From Impatiens glandulifera (taxonomy: Eukaryota; Streptophyta; Magnoliopsida; Ericales; Balsaminaceae), in contig NC_061863.1 in assembly GCF_907164915.1 (NCBI RefSeq), forward strand, positions 30,041,258 to 30,105,257: a stretch of DNA of 64,000 nucleotides. The letters run 5' to 3'. A program made the position numbers and the translations under genes. Of this stretch, positions 35,421-47,385 are shown piece by piece; within the stretch, counting starts at the first letter, position 1, and the number at the start of each line of letters is the position of its first letter. Under the pieces are notes generated by a model that saw only the letters and a program-made list of their open reading frames with translations, did not search any database and was not told the origin of the DNA.

Positions 35421-37175
35421 AGGCGATTAGTCCCTATGGTATCCAGACCTTGACAAACCGGACAGCTTTCTTGGTCAATGTCTTAACTACTTTTCTTGCA
35501 CTCGGTTTTGAATCTTTCTGTTTTCCTAAGAAGGCCTTGTGTGGGGATGATCTTTGGTTTGTCCTATGCGGTTGTGAGTCGGCTTGCCTATTTTTGAACA
35601 GGTTGGCTTTCTTTTTCTCAGGGTGAAGCCATTTCTCAGAATCGGTTGGACCTACGTAGGTTAGTTTGTCTTCCGTATAGTAGGCAGTTAGTTCCTCTTC
35701 AGCGGTTAAGGAACTTCTTATAAAACTTATAAAGGGAAGATCATCCTTTGTGAGCCTTACTTTGTCTAAGTGTTTTTGGCTTTGGGATCTATTGTTTTTG
35801 TAACCTAGACCAAACATGCAAGTAGGGTGTCTTTTATAACTACACATTTTTCTTACCATTTCACTAGATCTCTTCCATGCGGCCATTCTATACTGGAGTC
35901 GGGCATTTTCCTCTTCGGTCAACTCTTGAACTGGCTCATTGAGCTGTTCGGTTTCAGAGGATATTTCAGGCGTTGACTCGGTTTTTAAGATAGGGATTTC
36001 ATTAGGTTGTATAATCTTGGGTTCGGTCAAGATGGGTACTATGAGGTCGGCTCTAAAGTTGGGTTGCTTAGGTAATAGAGTTAGTAGGTTCTTATACTCA
36101 GCTACCATATCATTCAGTGCATTATATAACTCATCTTTAGTAAATTCTTCACAAGGAGAGTCAAATACCTGTTCCTCATTTGCCATGAGACATGTGAGTT
36201 CATCATCACTGTCACTTTGAGCCAATAAGCTTCCTCCATCATCGGCTATTAGTGCTTTCTGAACCTCGCTTCCTTCACCAGTTTGTTGGTAGTTATTTCG
36301 ATTATTTTGATTGTCCGGTTTCCGGTCATCTCTCCTTGGTTTTCTGCATTCCCACTTGAAATGTCCCAAACAGTTGCAGTTATAGCATCTTATATTAGAT
36401 TTATCACCATAGTTGTAGTTGTTTGTTGGTTGGCTTTTCTTCATGAACCTCCCAAATTTCTGTGCAAGCATTGCCATGGCATCTTCGGTGAACTGTTCAG
36501 CGGTTCTGATCGGTGCAGGTGCAATAGGTTCTTTGGATGTGATCAATGCTCTAGTTGAGGCTGAAACTTCTTCTTCAGTCCTAGATCTCATTTCAAACTC
36601 ATACGCCTTAAGATCTTTGAATACATCATGTAGTTTCATCTTGCTTAGGCAGTTTGATTCCCTCATCACCATTGTCTTTATATCCCATGCACTTGGAAGA
36701 GATCTTAACGCTTTCATGATAACTTCCTTGTTGTCATACCTCTTGCCAAGAGTTGCTAGCTCGTCTATCACACCTGTGAACCGGTCACTGTATTCTCTCA
36801 TTGTTTCTCCCGGTCTCATCTTGATGTTTAGAAACTTCTGAGTAGCCACCATTATCTTGTTTTCCTTGGTCTTTCATTTCCCTCATGAATTTGAATAACC
36901 ATTTCCCATGTTTCCTTTGCGGTTTTGCAGTCTCTGATCTTGAAGTACGTGTTTCTGTCCATACCGTTGGAGATGCGGTTTCTGGCATAGTTATCCAGAT
37001 TGTTTCTTCTCCTATCTTCAGCTGTCCAGTCCTTTCTGTCCTTGTCAATGATTATCGGTCCTTCGGCGATGATGAACTGCATTTCGTCATCCATGGTGAT
37101 TAAGTGCAGGTGCATTCGTGCCTTCTAGTTGGCAAAGTCATCACCTTCTAGCATTGGGGGTCTATCAAAAGACAT
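35407..37175 (-). pseudogene. gag: R4 gag, broken
   Basis: Copia gag. Start ATG at 37173-37175 (MSFDRPPMLEGDDF). The codon after FAN is TAG where Trp is expected (FANWK), and a 1-nt loss near 36855 shifts frame between NER and NKVMVATQKF. The frame 36852-35434 carries the UBN2-like region, the CCHC knuckle CYNCNCLGHFKWEC and the acidic C-terminus; a TAG at 35434-35436 interrupts WIPKGL before the shared GPK stop at 35407-35409. Homologous to R5 gag, more distant from R1 gag. Confidence 0.85.
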
Positions 37176-37200
37176 GCTTGCTTGAGTATTGAAACTAACT

Positions 37201-37212
37201 GCTCTGATACCA
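37201..37212 (-). promoter_or_regulatory. R4 primer-binding site
   Basis: Minus strand TGGTATCAGAGC, complementary to plant initiator Met tRNA, two bases inside the 5' LTR. Confidence 0.9.
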
Positions 37213-37214
37213 AT

Positions 37215-38471
37215 TGTTAGGATCTATGTCGCGGCTGGAGGACCGGGGTTGGACCGGTTAGCGCGTCTCACTCAAAGGTGGTGATTAATCCAGTTAGAGA
37301 TTAACACCGGGGTTTCAATACTACACAAACTGTCACAAACCCTTGAACCAGGTTCAAGCGCGAAAGAGGTTTGTTTCAGGTTGAAGCAGCACACATACAT
37401 GATAGGCAGAACCGGATTTGGGTAGGATAGTTTTGGAGATTGTTTGGTCGGTTTTGTAATTCAGTAATTCGGTTTAGGTAATGTAGAGTCGGTCAAGGCG
37501 GTTAGTGCAAATCGGTAATAAAGTAAAATAAGCAGAAAGTAGGTAACAAAACAGATTTTATGGATGTTCGGAGATAAAGCTCCTACGTCACCCCTTCCTC
37601 TCGAAACCGCGAGAAGGATATTCACTAAGGAATACAAACACAATCCGATCGAGACTTATTTCCTGCTCGATAACACCCGTACAATCTTAACCGGAATTGT
37701 AAATACACACTTCAACTTAGCACTTAAGCTTTCTAGAGATAGAACACAATCTTATCACTTGTAAATTAATTGTCCATTGTGTCCCGCATTTACTCCTCTT
37801 CAGCTCCTCCTTTTATAGATGAAATGTGCCAACGGTCACATTTCATTTCCTTGAATTTGATTGGTTGAGCAGAGATTCAGTGATTCAGATCTGGCGGTCA
37901 ACTTTTCAAACCTGGCGGTCTAGTCTTCCAGTATGTAGGTCAAACCAGCTAGGATTGTCTTTTACTCAATATGGCAACTGTCGGTTGGGCAGTTGTCTGT
38001 ACTTGGAAGATTGTCTTTCTGATTTATCCTGAACTGGAAAGATCTTGTAGGACGGTCTTCTGCAGCCTGCAGACTTTCCTCAGACTTGTATGAATATGGC
38101 AATGTTCAGTCTGTTCCTTTGGTATCATTCTCAACAGATACCCGAAGTATCTTTTTATGCCGGTCGGTTATGTGTGTTAACCGGATGACTTCCGATTATT
38201 CCTTGACTTCTAAATGACCGACTGTCTAGTGTTTCCGTCCTTCTATTTTGACCGATCTTGTCTTTCTTGTTCAGTCAGGTTTTTTTGGTCGGGTTGATAT
38301 CTTGACCGGTTGAGTTTCTTAACCGGTTGAATTACTTGGCCTATTGAGTTGTTTGACTGCTTTCGTTTCTTAACCGGTTTCTTAATTTGACCGGTTCGGT
38401 CCTTTGCCTGTTCCTGCACAAGAGTTTTGTTTTTGTTAAGTTTTATTTAACCGATCTAATTTTATCTAACA
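37215..38471 (-). repeat. R4 5' LTR (1257 bp)
   Basis: TG...CA ends, abuts the primer-binding site across two bases. TATA box (minus CTATAAAAGGAGG) near 37808-37818; conserved R/U5 block at 37557-37625. U3 (38290-38410) is rich in the 6-bp palindrome ACCGGT. Confidence 0.92.
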
Positions 38472-41400
38472 GTTTTGGTTGATCTATGTTGGTTGAAAAC
38501 AAAAACTGGAAAAGGCCTAACTTCAAAATTGTGTAACTCAGTCTACACTTGACCATTTTGCTCAAGAAAATGCTCAAAGAGTAGCATGACCGATTACCTA
38601 CAAAGATAAAAATAAGCCCAGGTGCGACTCAAGAGGAATCTAAGTAGGTCCAACTCGCTATCTGAGTTACCAGTTTCTTAAAATCTTAAAATCCTAAGTT
38701 TCCTTTGTCTAAAGGTATTTAAGGATTTACCCCATTAATTTGGGCACGGTTGATTCATTTATTAAATTTGCATCTTACGCAATAGAAAGAGAGAGAGAAA
38801 CTTGGAGAGAAAGCTGCAAAACAAAGAACAATTGAAAGGCGATTATGGCGAGATTCATCTTCTCCAACGAATTCATCTTAAACATTGTTTCTTCTTTGTT
38901 TCTCCCTTCTTCAGGTAGGTCCTCTTAAGCTCATTATGTTGTAGTTCATTTTTTATGTCAGTTTTGCACACTAACATCGACATTAAGTTGAATCTATGTT
39001 GATTTCTTGATTAAATTTTAGTTTGTATTTAATTAATAAATTTTGGATAAGTGATGATTGAGATTCTATAGGTTAGTTAAGTCTAATTAGGAAGAGGCTA
39101 GGTCGAGGCTATCCTCGTTTCTCAATTATAAAAGTCATTGAAATTATTTGCCAGTTCTTCAGCGTTCTTGTAGAAGGCCTCTTCGACGCAGTGATAGTAC
39201 AAACAAGGCTCCAGATGATACATAATGTTTCCTTGCTGATCGCAGAGCCATTAATTCGACGAACGATGAGTTAAAGGAAGTAACTATCGTCCATTTTATG
39301 TTTTCCAAATTCGCAAAGGAATCTGTTTTCAATTCATTTGTTCCTTGTTTCTATTAGTCTAATCATCTCCTTAGGATGTCTCTTAGGTAGAAGAGCTTCT
39401 ATCACGACGAGCTCTTGTCTTCCAAAGTAGCGGTGTGGTAGACTGATTTGATGTCAGCTGTCAAAAGTTCAGGTCGAAAAAATAGAGTGTCTATATGTTC
39501 TTCGATGCTATGTTTTAGGAATCTCTAGACAAACGACCAGATGACGAGGTTAGAGTTGATTTTGAGGCGAAAACGACTATCCTAGTTTCTATCGAAGATT
39601 ATATAACACGTCCATGGCGTCGAGAAGAGATGGAAGAAGGTGGAGGAGGACGACGAAGTTACTACTACAGCTTTTCGGAATTTCTAATTCCTACAAGTTT
39701 CAAGGCTAGTTCAATGTGGCCATTGAAATTTTCTTCCTTTTAAATTTTCCTAGAAAGTTTAATTTTGAATTACGTTTTTGAACACATATTAATTTGGAAC
39801 TTGTATAGGCATAATAAGAAATAGTCTATGATATAGAACTCCACTTTGATTCCTCATCTCAAACAGATAGGACAACATCCTATATGGATAGTTCTCTTAT
39901 CTACTTTTTGTGAGATTCGAGAGAAAGGTAAGCCAAGGGGTTCTATTGCATAACTTTCTAAGGAAATACTTTTTTCTAAAGTGCATGGATCGTGTTTACC
40001 ATTTAAGTCCTTCGATGAATCCCTCCATTGGCGGAGCACTCTAAAAGATAGGTAAGGCATGGGACCAACCAACATCGGATCACCCCTAAAATTGGTTGAC
40101 ACTTAAGAAGAGAGTAAGTAAATGCATATAAGAAAACATTTCTTAGGGACGTGGTGAAGTGAATTAAACGCATACACACACCAAACTTAAAATAAATTGT
40201 TTGGTCTAATATGATTATCATACTTAATTATTAGACGAGGAGAACAAAAATTAGAAACACTTTTAAGAAATGCTTGAAATGACCCTTTAAAAGCGGTCAA
40301 AACACCAATTTTCAAAATACTCGGATTAAGTTGACCCAAAACCTTAAGAATGACCGGTTTGGGAAATCATTAATTTTGAGTATAATATTGTTATTGGGCA
40401 AAATGTACAAAACAAACATTTCAAGGCTTAATTTTGCACTAAAACTTAATTTTCATAAAATGTCGGAATTCGGGAGACCTAATACGTTCAGATTAACCGG
40501 TTCAAAAAATTATGAATTTGGAGTATAATGTTGTTATTTGCAATTTTGTGTAGAAGACTTTCAAAAGGGCAAAAGAGTCAAAAATCGAGTCTAACCGGAC
40601 GGTTCAAAGCTAGGTCAAAGGAAGTCAACGTCACACTCCCGCGCACCTAAAATTTTCAAAACGCACAAGTGACGTCATCCTAGCGTCAGCAAGTTCTTTA
40701 TTTCTAAAAAGCCCAAATCTCATTTGATTGACATTTTTTTGGTTGAAGGAAGATCAATAAGAATTATTTACTTCAAAATTTTCACCCAAATCTCTACACT
40801 AGATGGTTTTGGATGTTCTTGAATATTTTGGAAATCTTGAAAAGTTATCTACAAGATTTGTTTGATACCCGTTTCAGATTGAAGTTCTTAACCATAAAAA
40901 ATTGGCAGTACAAGCCGATGTGTCCGAAATAGGATTAAATTGAACAAGCCTATTGTTAGAAATTCATAACCTAAGTTACATAGTTTCATAATTAGATTGC
41001 TACCTATAGTTGGAAGACATAACTCTATCGAATGACACTGGTCTAAGAGGGGCATTCTATAGACATTAATTTTTCACTCTCCAATTATATAGACATAACT
41101 CCTGAGCTCAAGTCTAAACTTTTATCGTATATTTTTATTACTTCTTGAAATATAACTTTTCTTCTTTATTATGTTTCGTCTTTCCTTAAGTCTTACTTTG
41201 TTATTCAAAGACAAATGAGAGTAATGTTATCTGGAGACTATATATATAGATATATATAATAATTCTCGATTTGTTTGGTTGGTTTCAAGTACTTTTAGTC
41301 ATCACTTTAATAGGTTGATTTTTAATATTTCAATTGATGTTTTGATGGAGATGATGGGTTCATTGGATTCAAGATTAAATAATTTTGATTTTTTATTAGG

Positions 41401-42280
41401 TTTTGGCGATAATGGTGCTATCATGGTTATGCAAAGTTGTTTTGGTGATAGTCGTGTTATCATGCATGGAGGTGTGAATATTGGTAAGTCAGTGAAATTT
41501 AGATCATTTTATCATAAAATTCGTTTGTAAAAAGTTTTTTTAATTTTTCTATTATATTAATCCTAATTTTGTTTGGTTTATTTCAGATACTTTCAGCCAT
41601 TGTGGGTCATTATACTTCTGGATGCAAGCTATTGTATTTCTGAATGTTTGTTTACTTAAAATACTTTAATTTTGAAATAATTGTGTTTAGCTCTAGATTT
41701 GTATCTTCATATGTATACACTAACTTTAAATAATTGAAGATCAAGTATTTTCTTTAATACTCATAATTTTAATGAAACTAGCATGATTTCTGTGCGATGC
41801 AAACGGACAAATATATAAAAAAAAATAAAAATTTATATATAAAAAAAAATTAAATCACACTATATAATATATTAGAGATTGCTATATTCAATAGTTTAAA
41901 AATATTTAATTAAATACAATAAACACAATTTCGCTTTAATTAAATTTTGTTATATAAAAATTGTCATATTTAATTTTCATTATTTTATTTACATCTTTAC
42001 ACGTGAATTATAAAAAATTAATATTTATTTAAATTTTATTACATAAATTTGACCTTTATATTGTGTTTGACATTAATTTTATAATATCATAATTATTAGA
42101 CACTATATATATTAAATACATAAGTTTGAGAAATTTTAATATTGTGTATATATTCTTTCACATTTTTATTTTTATTAATATTTTGTGAAGTTATCTAGTC
42201 TCAAATTAATTATAATTACTTTATAGAAACTTTTTTTAAATACAACTAAAATAAAATAATACAAATATGGTCATTTATTC
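38472..42280. other. AT-rich non-LTR stretch, no clear gene
   Basis: The 3.8 kb between R4 and R6. A GAGAGA-rich leader and an ATG at 38843 open a 27-codon frame ending at a possible splice donor (TTCAG then GTAGGT at about 38912); nothing downstream confirms a gene. Two similar ~35-bp segments recur at about 41276 and 41574 (TTGTTTGGTT...TTTCA..TACTTT). 41810-42260 is very AT-rich. Short open frames at 41279-41530 and 39854-40221 match nothing I know. Confidence 0.4.
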
Positions 42281-42775
42281 AGTTGGGTCAAATTATTTTG
42301 ATTAAATGTCAAAGTATTTTGACTATTGGAATTTTGATGATGAATGTATAGTTACAACTCAATTTATGCGTTTAATTGTTTTTGGTGCAGGTGTATCAAA
42401 AACAGGTTATATTAGACATGGTCTTAATGAGGTTCATTAGACCGATTTGGCATTAGATGCATGGAGTTAGACGTGCAGTCTAACTAGCGAAGTTAGACGT
42501 GAAGTCTAACTAGCGGAGTTAGACGTGCAGTCTAACTAGCGGAGTTAGACATGCAGTCTAACATACGGAATTAGACGTGTAGTCTAACTAGCGGAGTTAG
42601 ACGTGGAGTCTAACACACGGAGTTAGACGTGCAGTCTAACTAGCGGAGTTAGACGTGAAGTCTAACTAGCAGAGTTAGACGTGAAGTCTAACTAGTAGAG
42701 TTAGACGTGTAGTCTAACTAGCGGAGTTAGACATGCAGTCTAACACACAGAGTTAGACGTGTAGTCTAACTAGTG
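42281..42775 (+). repeat. R6 5' LTR, left part with 26-bp palindrome array
   Basis: Starts TTGGGTCAAATTATTTTG like other family LTRs. From about 42460 tandem units of roughly 26 bp (TTAGACGTGCAGTCTAAC plus TAGCGGAG) run up to the R7 insertion. Confidence 0.85.
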
Positions 42776-44018
42776 TGTTGGGTCAAATTATTTTGACTAA
42801 GTGTTGAAATAGTTTCACTATTCGGATTTTGATGATGAAATGAGTTATGCGTTTAGATGCAGGTGTATCGAAATCAGATCTCAAAAGACTTGGTTCTAAT
42901 GAGGTTCATTAGACCGATTTGAGATTAGATGCACAGAGTTAGACGCACAATCTAACTAGCGAAGTTAGACGTGTAGTCTAACTAAGTGGTGTTAAACGTG
43001 CCGTCTAACTGGAGGAATTAGACGTACAGTCTAACTCGTGGAGTTAGACGTGCAGTCTAATAGACTCGGAATTAGACGTGTAGTCTAACTCGTGGAGTTA
43101 GACGTGCAGTCTAATAAATTCGAAATTAGACGTGCAGTCTAACTCGTGGAGTTAAACGTGTAGTCTAATAAATTCGGAATTAGAAGTGTAGTCTAACTCG
43201 TGGAGTTAAACGTGTAGTCTAAAAAATTCGGAATTAGAAGTGCAGTCTAACTCGTGGAGTTAGACGTGCAGTCTAATGAATTCGGAATTAGACGTGCGGT
43301 CTAACTCAGCGGAGTTAGACGTGCAGTCTAATGAATTCAGAATTAAACGTGCAGTCTAACTCAGCGGAGTTAGACGTGCAGTCTAATAAATTGTGAAAGA
43401 TAGACGTGGAGTCTAACTCCTTTAGATAAATCTGAAGTAGAACCGTAATTAGACGTGCAGTCTAACTCGTGGAGTTAGACGTGCAGTCTAATAGAACCTG
43501 AAAGTTAGACGTGGAGTCTAACTCCTTTAGACAAGTCTGATGTAGAACCGGAATTAGACGTGCAGTCTAACTCGTGGAGTTAGACGTGCAATCTAATGGT
43601 TTGTAATAATTAGACGTGTAGTCTAATTGGTGAAAATTAGACGTGTAGTCTAACTCCTTCAGATTAGTCTGAAGTGATTGTAATTAGACGTAAGTCTAAT
43701 CCCATTAGACTAGGCGGTCTAATGGATTCTGCTCTTAGACGGGAACGTTTGATTTCATTAGACAAGGTCGTCTAACTGAAATACGTCTAATGCAATGCTT
43801 AAGCAGTATGCTTGAAGCTAACACCCGCCTACCCACGTGTTAAAGCTGTATGCTACTCCTGCTCCACTTTCTAGTGTAGATCAATACGACAGCTAGACAC
43901 AACCAACCAATGAATGCCACGTAACAGAATATCCTTCACACTACTTGTTTTACAAGTACATCCCTGAAGAATATTCGGCGCACTACCAAAGGGAGTACGG
44001 CCACAATCCTTGTGCTCA
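42776..44018 (+). repeat. R7 first LTR, 3'-truncated, with 54-bp period array
   Basis: Collinear with the second LTR up to the CTTGTGCTCA landmark, where the internal deletion begins. The array at about 42940-43700 has units of about 54 bp, each with two hairpin cores separated by TCGTGGA and GAATTCGGA spacers (for example GTGGA at 43038 and 43092). Confidence 0.88.
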
Positions 44019-45234
44019 AACTCCTAATGATGAAAATGTTGTGATATCCCCTGTTGTAAGAACAAAGGAAACCCAAAAGAAGGAGGCTGAAGTGACTCTG
44101 CCAGAAATTATCAGACCTGAGGGGGAACCGTCCAAAGACAAAGATGCTGAAGAAGAGAGTTCCTCATCTGAGGAGGAACAGAATCAAAATGCTAGATTTG
44201 TTAGGCCTCTTCCATGTCCTGAGATCATTGCGGGAAGTGTTCATGAAAATATCAACAATCATCTTCACTACAAGGGAAATCTATATGAAAGATTTCAGCG
44301 AGCTGAAAGGGAATTGGAAGAAGAAGAGAGAAATAAATCTGGTAATGAGTCTAAAAAGGATCAACCGGAGCAATCCCTACAGATTCATACCCACTTTGAT
44401 CATATTCAGAGTATGGCAGCAGAATCTCAAGAAGATTCATCTAATGAAGAATCCTCTAATGAGGGTATCAAGCTTCTAAAATCTATGACATCTGTGCTCT
44501 CGTCTCTTCAGAAGAACGTGGTATCTATGGGATCAAATATGATAAAAGCCCTGAATACCCAGAAAGAAGAAAGAAAGGAGTTTTCTGATCTTGTCAAAGT
44601 TCTTAATGAATTGGACAACCTTATGAAGAAGAATACATATGAGACTCATATCGCAAATTCAAATTTCTCCAAATTTGAAAAGAAGCTCTTCAGTCGTCAA
44701 TCTGAAATGATGGATATTGAAAGGCACATCAATGATGATCGTCATCGAGAAGCTATGGATGAACTCAGTTTGGTGAAAAACCAGATGGTTGAAATTCAAG
44801 GATGCTTGAGAAGAACAGATGGTGAATGACTGGAGTTTACTGACTCCATTGCAAGAAAATTTCAAGCAAAGGAGAACGCAAAAGTTGATGCTGAAAAAGA
44901 TCAACCTCGTATCACCCAAGGTGAGTCAAGTAGAAGAAGTGACGGTGTGTCAACCGGCACAAGATCTAGGTGAGCGCCGAGCAACGATGAAAATCCAAAG
45001 CCAACTAAAAGAGACGGAGGTCGAAGCGGTGGTGATCGTGGAGGCCGAAGTAGTGGTGGTGGTCGTGGTAGGCAGTCTGGTATTTATCAAAGAGGTCGTG
45101 CTAGTGGCGGTGATCGTGGTGGGAGATCAAGTGGAAGCGGTCGTGGTGGTCGCATTCTTCCTCCTTTTCAAAATCTATTAACCGGTCAAGACATGATTCC
45201 AACTGATCCTCGAGTAAAAAGGGAAGAACAATAA
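44019..45234 (+). pseudogene. R7 accessory protein remnant with RGG tail
   Basis: Homologous to the C-terminal part of the R1 accessory protein (EGEPSKDKD, SSSEEEQ, GSVHENIN, MKKNTYETHI, NFSKFEKKLF). The frame open to 44829 starts at 43945 only because the deletion joins it to LTR sequence. One-base shift at DGE, then a further stop at about 44970; the continuing frame ends at TAA 45232-45234 with a tail of GGRSGGDRGGRSSGGGRGR-type repeats. RGG repeats commonly bind RNA. Coiled-coil-like acidic helices precede the tail. Confidence 0.75.
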
Positions 45235-45403
45235 TCTCTTTTCTCCTATCTTGTTAAATTTCTCAAACTATGTTTCTTTGAATATGTTTCTGAATATTGG
45301 GTTTTGAAAGTTGGTGATGAATGTTGTAAGTGAACAAGGGTTTGTTTATTTATATGATGAATGCGTATGTTTTTATATATATGCAGGTTTTTAATTTCAT
45401 CAT

Positions 45404-45417
45404 CAAAAAGGGAGAAA
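45404..45417 (+). promoter_or_regulatory. R7 polypurine tract
   Basis: CAAAAAGGGAGAAA just before the second LTR; the same core as R4 and R5. Confidence 0.8.
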
Positions 45418-45418
45418 T

Positions 45419-47385
45419 TGATGGGTCAAATTATTTTGACTAAGTGTTGAAATAGTTTGACTATTGGGATTTTGATGATGAAATGAGTTATGCGTTTTGA
45501 TGTAGGTGTATCGAAATCAGATCTCAAAAGACTTGGTTCTAATGAGGTTCATTAGACCGATTTAGGATTAGATGCACAGAGTTAGACGCGTAGTCTAACT
45601 AGCGAAGTTATACGTGTAGTCTAACTAAGCGGTGTTAGACGTGCAGTCTAACTAGAGGAATTAGACGTACAGTCTAACTTGTGGAGTTAGACGTGCAGTC
45701 TAATAGACTCGAAATTAGACGTGTAGTCTAACTCGTGGAGTTAGACATGCATCTAATGAATTCGGAATTAGACGTACAGTCTAACTCGTGGAGTTAGACA
45801 TGTAGTCTAATGAATTTGGAATTAGACGTGCAGTCTAACTCGTGGAGTTAGAAGTGCAGTCTAACTCGTGGAGTTAGACGTGCAGTCTAATGAATTCGGA
45901 ATTAGACGTGTAGTCTAACTCAGCGGAGTTAGACGTGTAGTCTAATGAATTCGTAATTAGACGTGCAGTCATACTCGTGGAGTTAGACGTGTAATCTAAT
46001 GATATCGGAAATAGACGTGCAGTCTAACTTGGAGTTAGACGTGCAGTCTAATGAATTCGGAATTAGACGTGCAGTCTAACTCAGCGGAGTTAGACGTGCA
46101 GTCTAATAAATTGTGAAAGTTAGACATGGAGTCTAACTCCTTCAGACAAGTCTGAAGTAGAACCGTAATTAGACATGCAGTCTAACTCGTGGAGTTAGAC
46201 GTGCAGTCTAATAGAACCTGAAAATTAGACGTGGAGTCTAACTCATTCAGACAAGTCTGAAGTAGAACCGAAATTAGACGTGCAGTCTAACTCATGGAGT
46301 TAGACGTGCAGTCTAATGGTTTGTAACAATTAGACGTGTAGTCTAATTGGTGAAAGTTAGACATGTAGTCTAACTCCTTCAGATTAGTCTGAAGTGATTG
46401 TAATTAGACGTAAGTCTAATCTCATTACACCAGGTGGTCTAATGGATTCTGCTCTTAGACGGGAACGTTTGATTTCATTAGACAATGTCGTCTAACTGAA
46501 ATACGTCTAATGTTATTCTTAAGCAGTATGCTTGAAGCTAGCACCCGCCAACCCACGTACTAAGGCTGTATGCTACTCCTGCTCCACTTTTCTAGTGAAG
46601 ATCAGTACGACAGCTAGACACAACCAACCATCGAATGCCACGTAAGAGAATATGCTTCACACTACTTGTTTTGCAGCTACATCCCTGAAGAATATTCGGC
46701 GCACTACCAGAGGGGGTACGGCCACGATCCTTGTGCTCATAACCTGTTGTGTACTATGGAGGCACTCTAATGGAAGAATGCCACGTATCATTCTAAAGAT
46801 TCGACCGTTGGTACCTATTCATATTTAAAGATCCTAAAGGACAACGAATATGATGTCGGACGAATTACAGAGAGAAACAACTCGATCATCCTACTTACTA
46901 AAATTATTGTGTAATCAATCCTTTGAAGATTTAAAAGCGTAAGCTGCTTTCCTGATTGTAGTGTGTGTGAATCAAGAGAGAGCTTGAATCAAAAACACCT
47001 TTAGCTGAGTGATATTCTTCATCTTGTAAGTTGAACAGAGTTTTTCTGTTCAACAGTGATCTAAGTGTGTGCAAACTGTATTTGATTCGAATCATATTAT
47101 AGTGAATCTTTCCGGTTGTTGGAAGAAGGGGTGACGTAGGAGAGTTTGCTCCGAACATCCATAAACAAATTGCTGTGTCTTGTCATTTTAGTCATCTTCA
47201 CATTTTTCATCTTGAGCTTCAAACCTATGTAACAATTCTGTCTTGATTTTGTTTCAAGTGTTTACGAGGGTTTGCGTAGAATAGAAAGCGAATTAAATCC
47301 TTTACAAGATTTCTTTCAAACCGTTTTTCATAAGCTTTCATCAATCGCCAGACCCCCGTCTCTATTGATAAAGTCGATCCTATCA
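45419..47385 (+). repeat. R7 second LTR (1967 bp)
   Basis: TGATGGGTCAAATT to CCTATCA. Array at about 45570-46400, GAATATTCGGCGCACTACC block near 46690, promoter candidate CATATTTAAAG near 46820, R/U5 block 47115-47165, stem-loop near 47340-47372. Confidence 0.88.

Larger units (their letters stand above)
11345..38471 (-). mobile_element. R4: complete copia element interrupted by R5
   Basis: Outer element of the nested pair. Ends are TGTTAGGATC at 11345 and TTATCTAACA at 38471, flanked by an identical 5-bp target duplication GTTTT (11340-11344 and 38472-38476). Read on the minus strand: 5' LTR (38471-37215), primer-binding site (37212-37201), gag (37175-35407), pol (35420-32942, resuming 19441-18525 after the R5 insertion), accessory genes A (18138-17377), B (16931-16230) and C (15617-12978), two polypurine tracts and 3' LTR (12617-11345). 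Without R5 it is about 13.6 kb, large for copia. Confidence 0.93.
42776..47385 (+). mobile_element. R7: deleted copia element nested in R6 LTR
   Basis: Starts TGTTGGGTCAAATT at 42776, ends GATCCTATCA at 47385, flanked by TAGTG (42771-42775) and TAGCG (47386-47390), a 5-bp duplication with one CpG-type change. Contains a 3'-truncated first LTR (42776 to about 44018), a remnant of the accessory gene, a polypurine tract and a complete second LTR. Primer-binding site, gag and pol are gone through one deletion. Confidence 0.9.
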
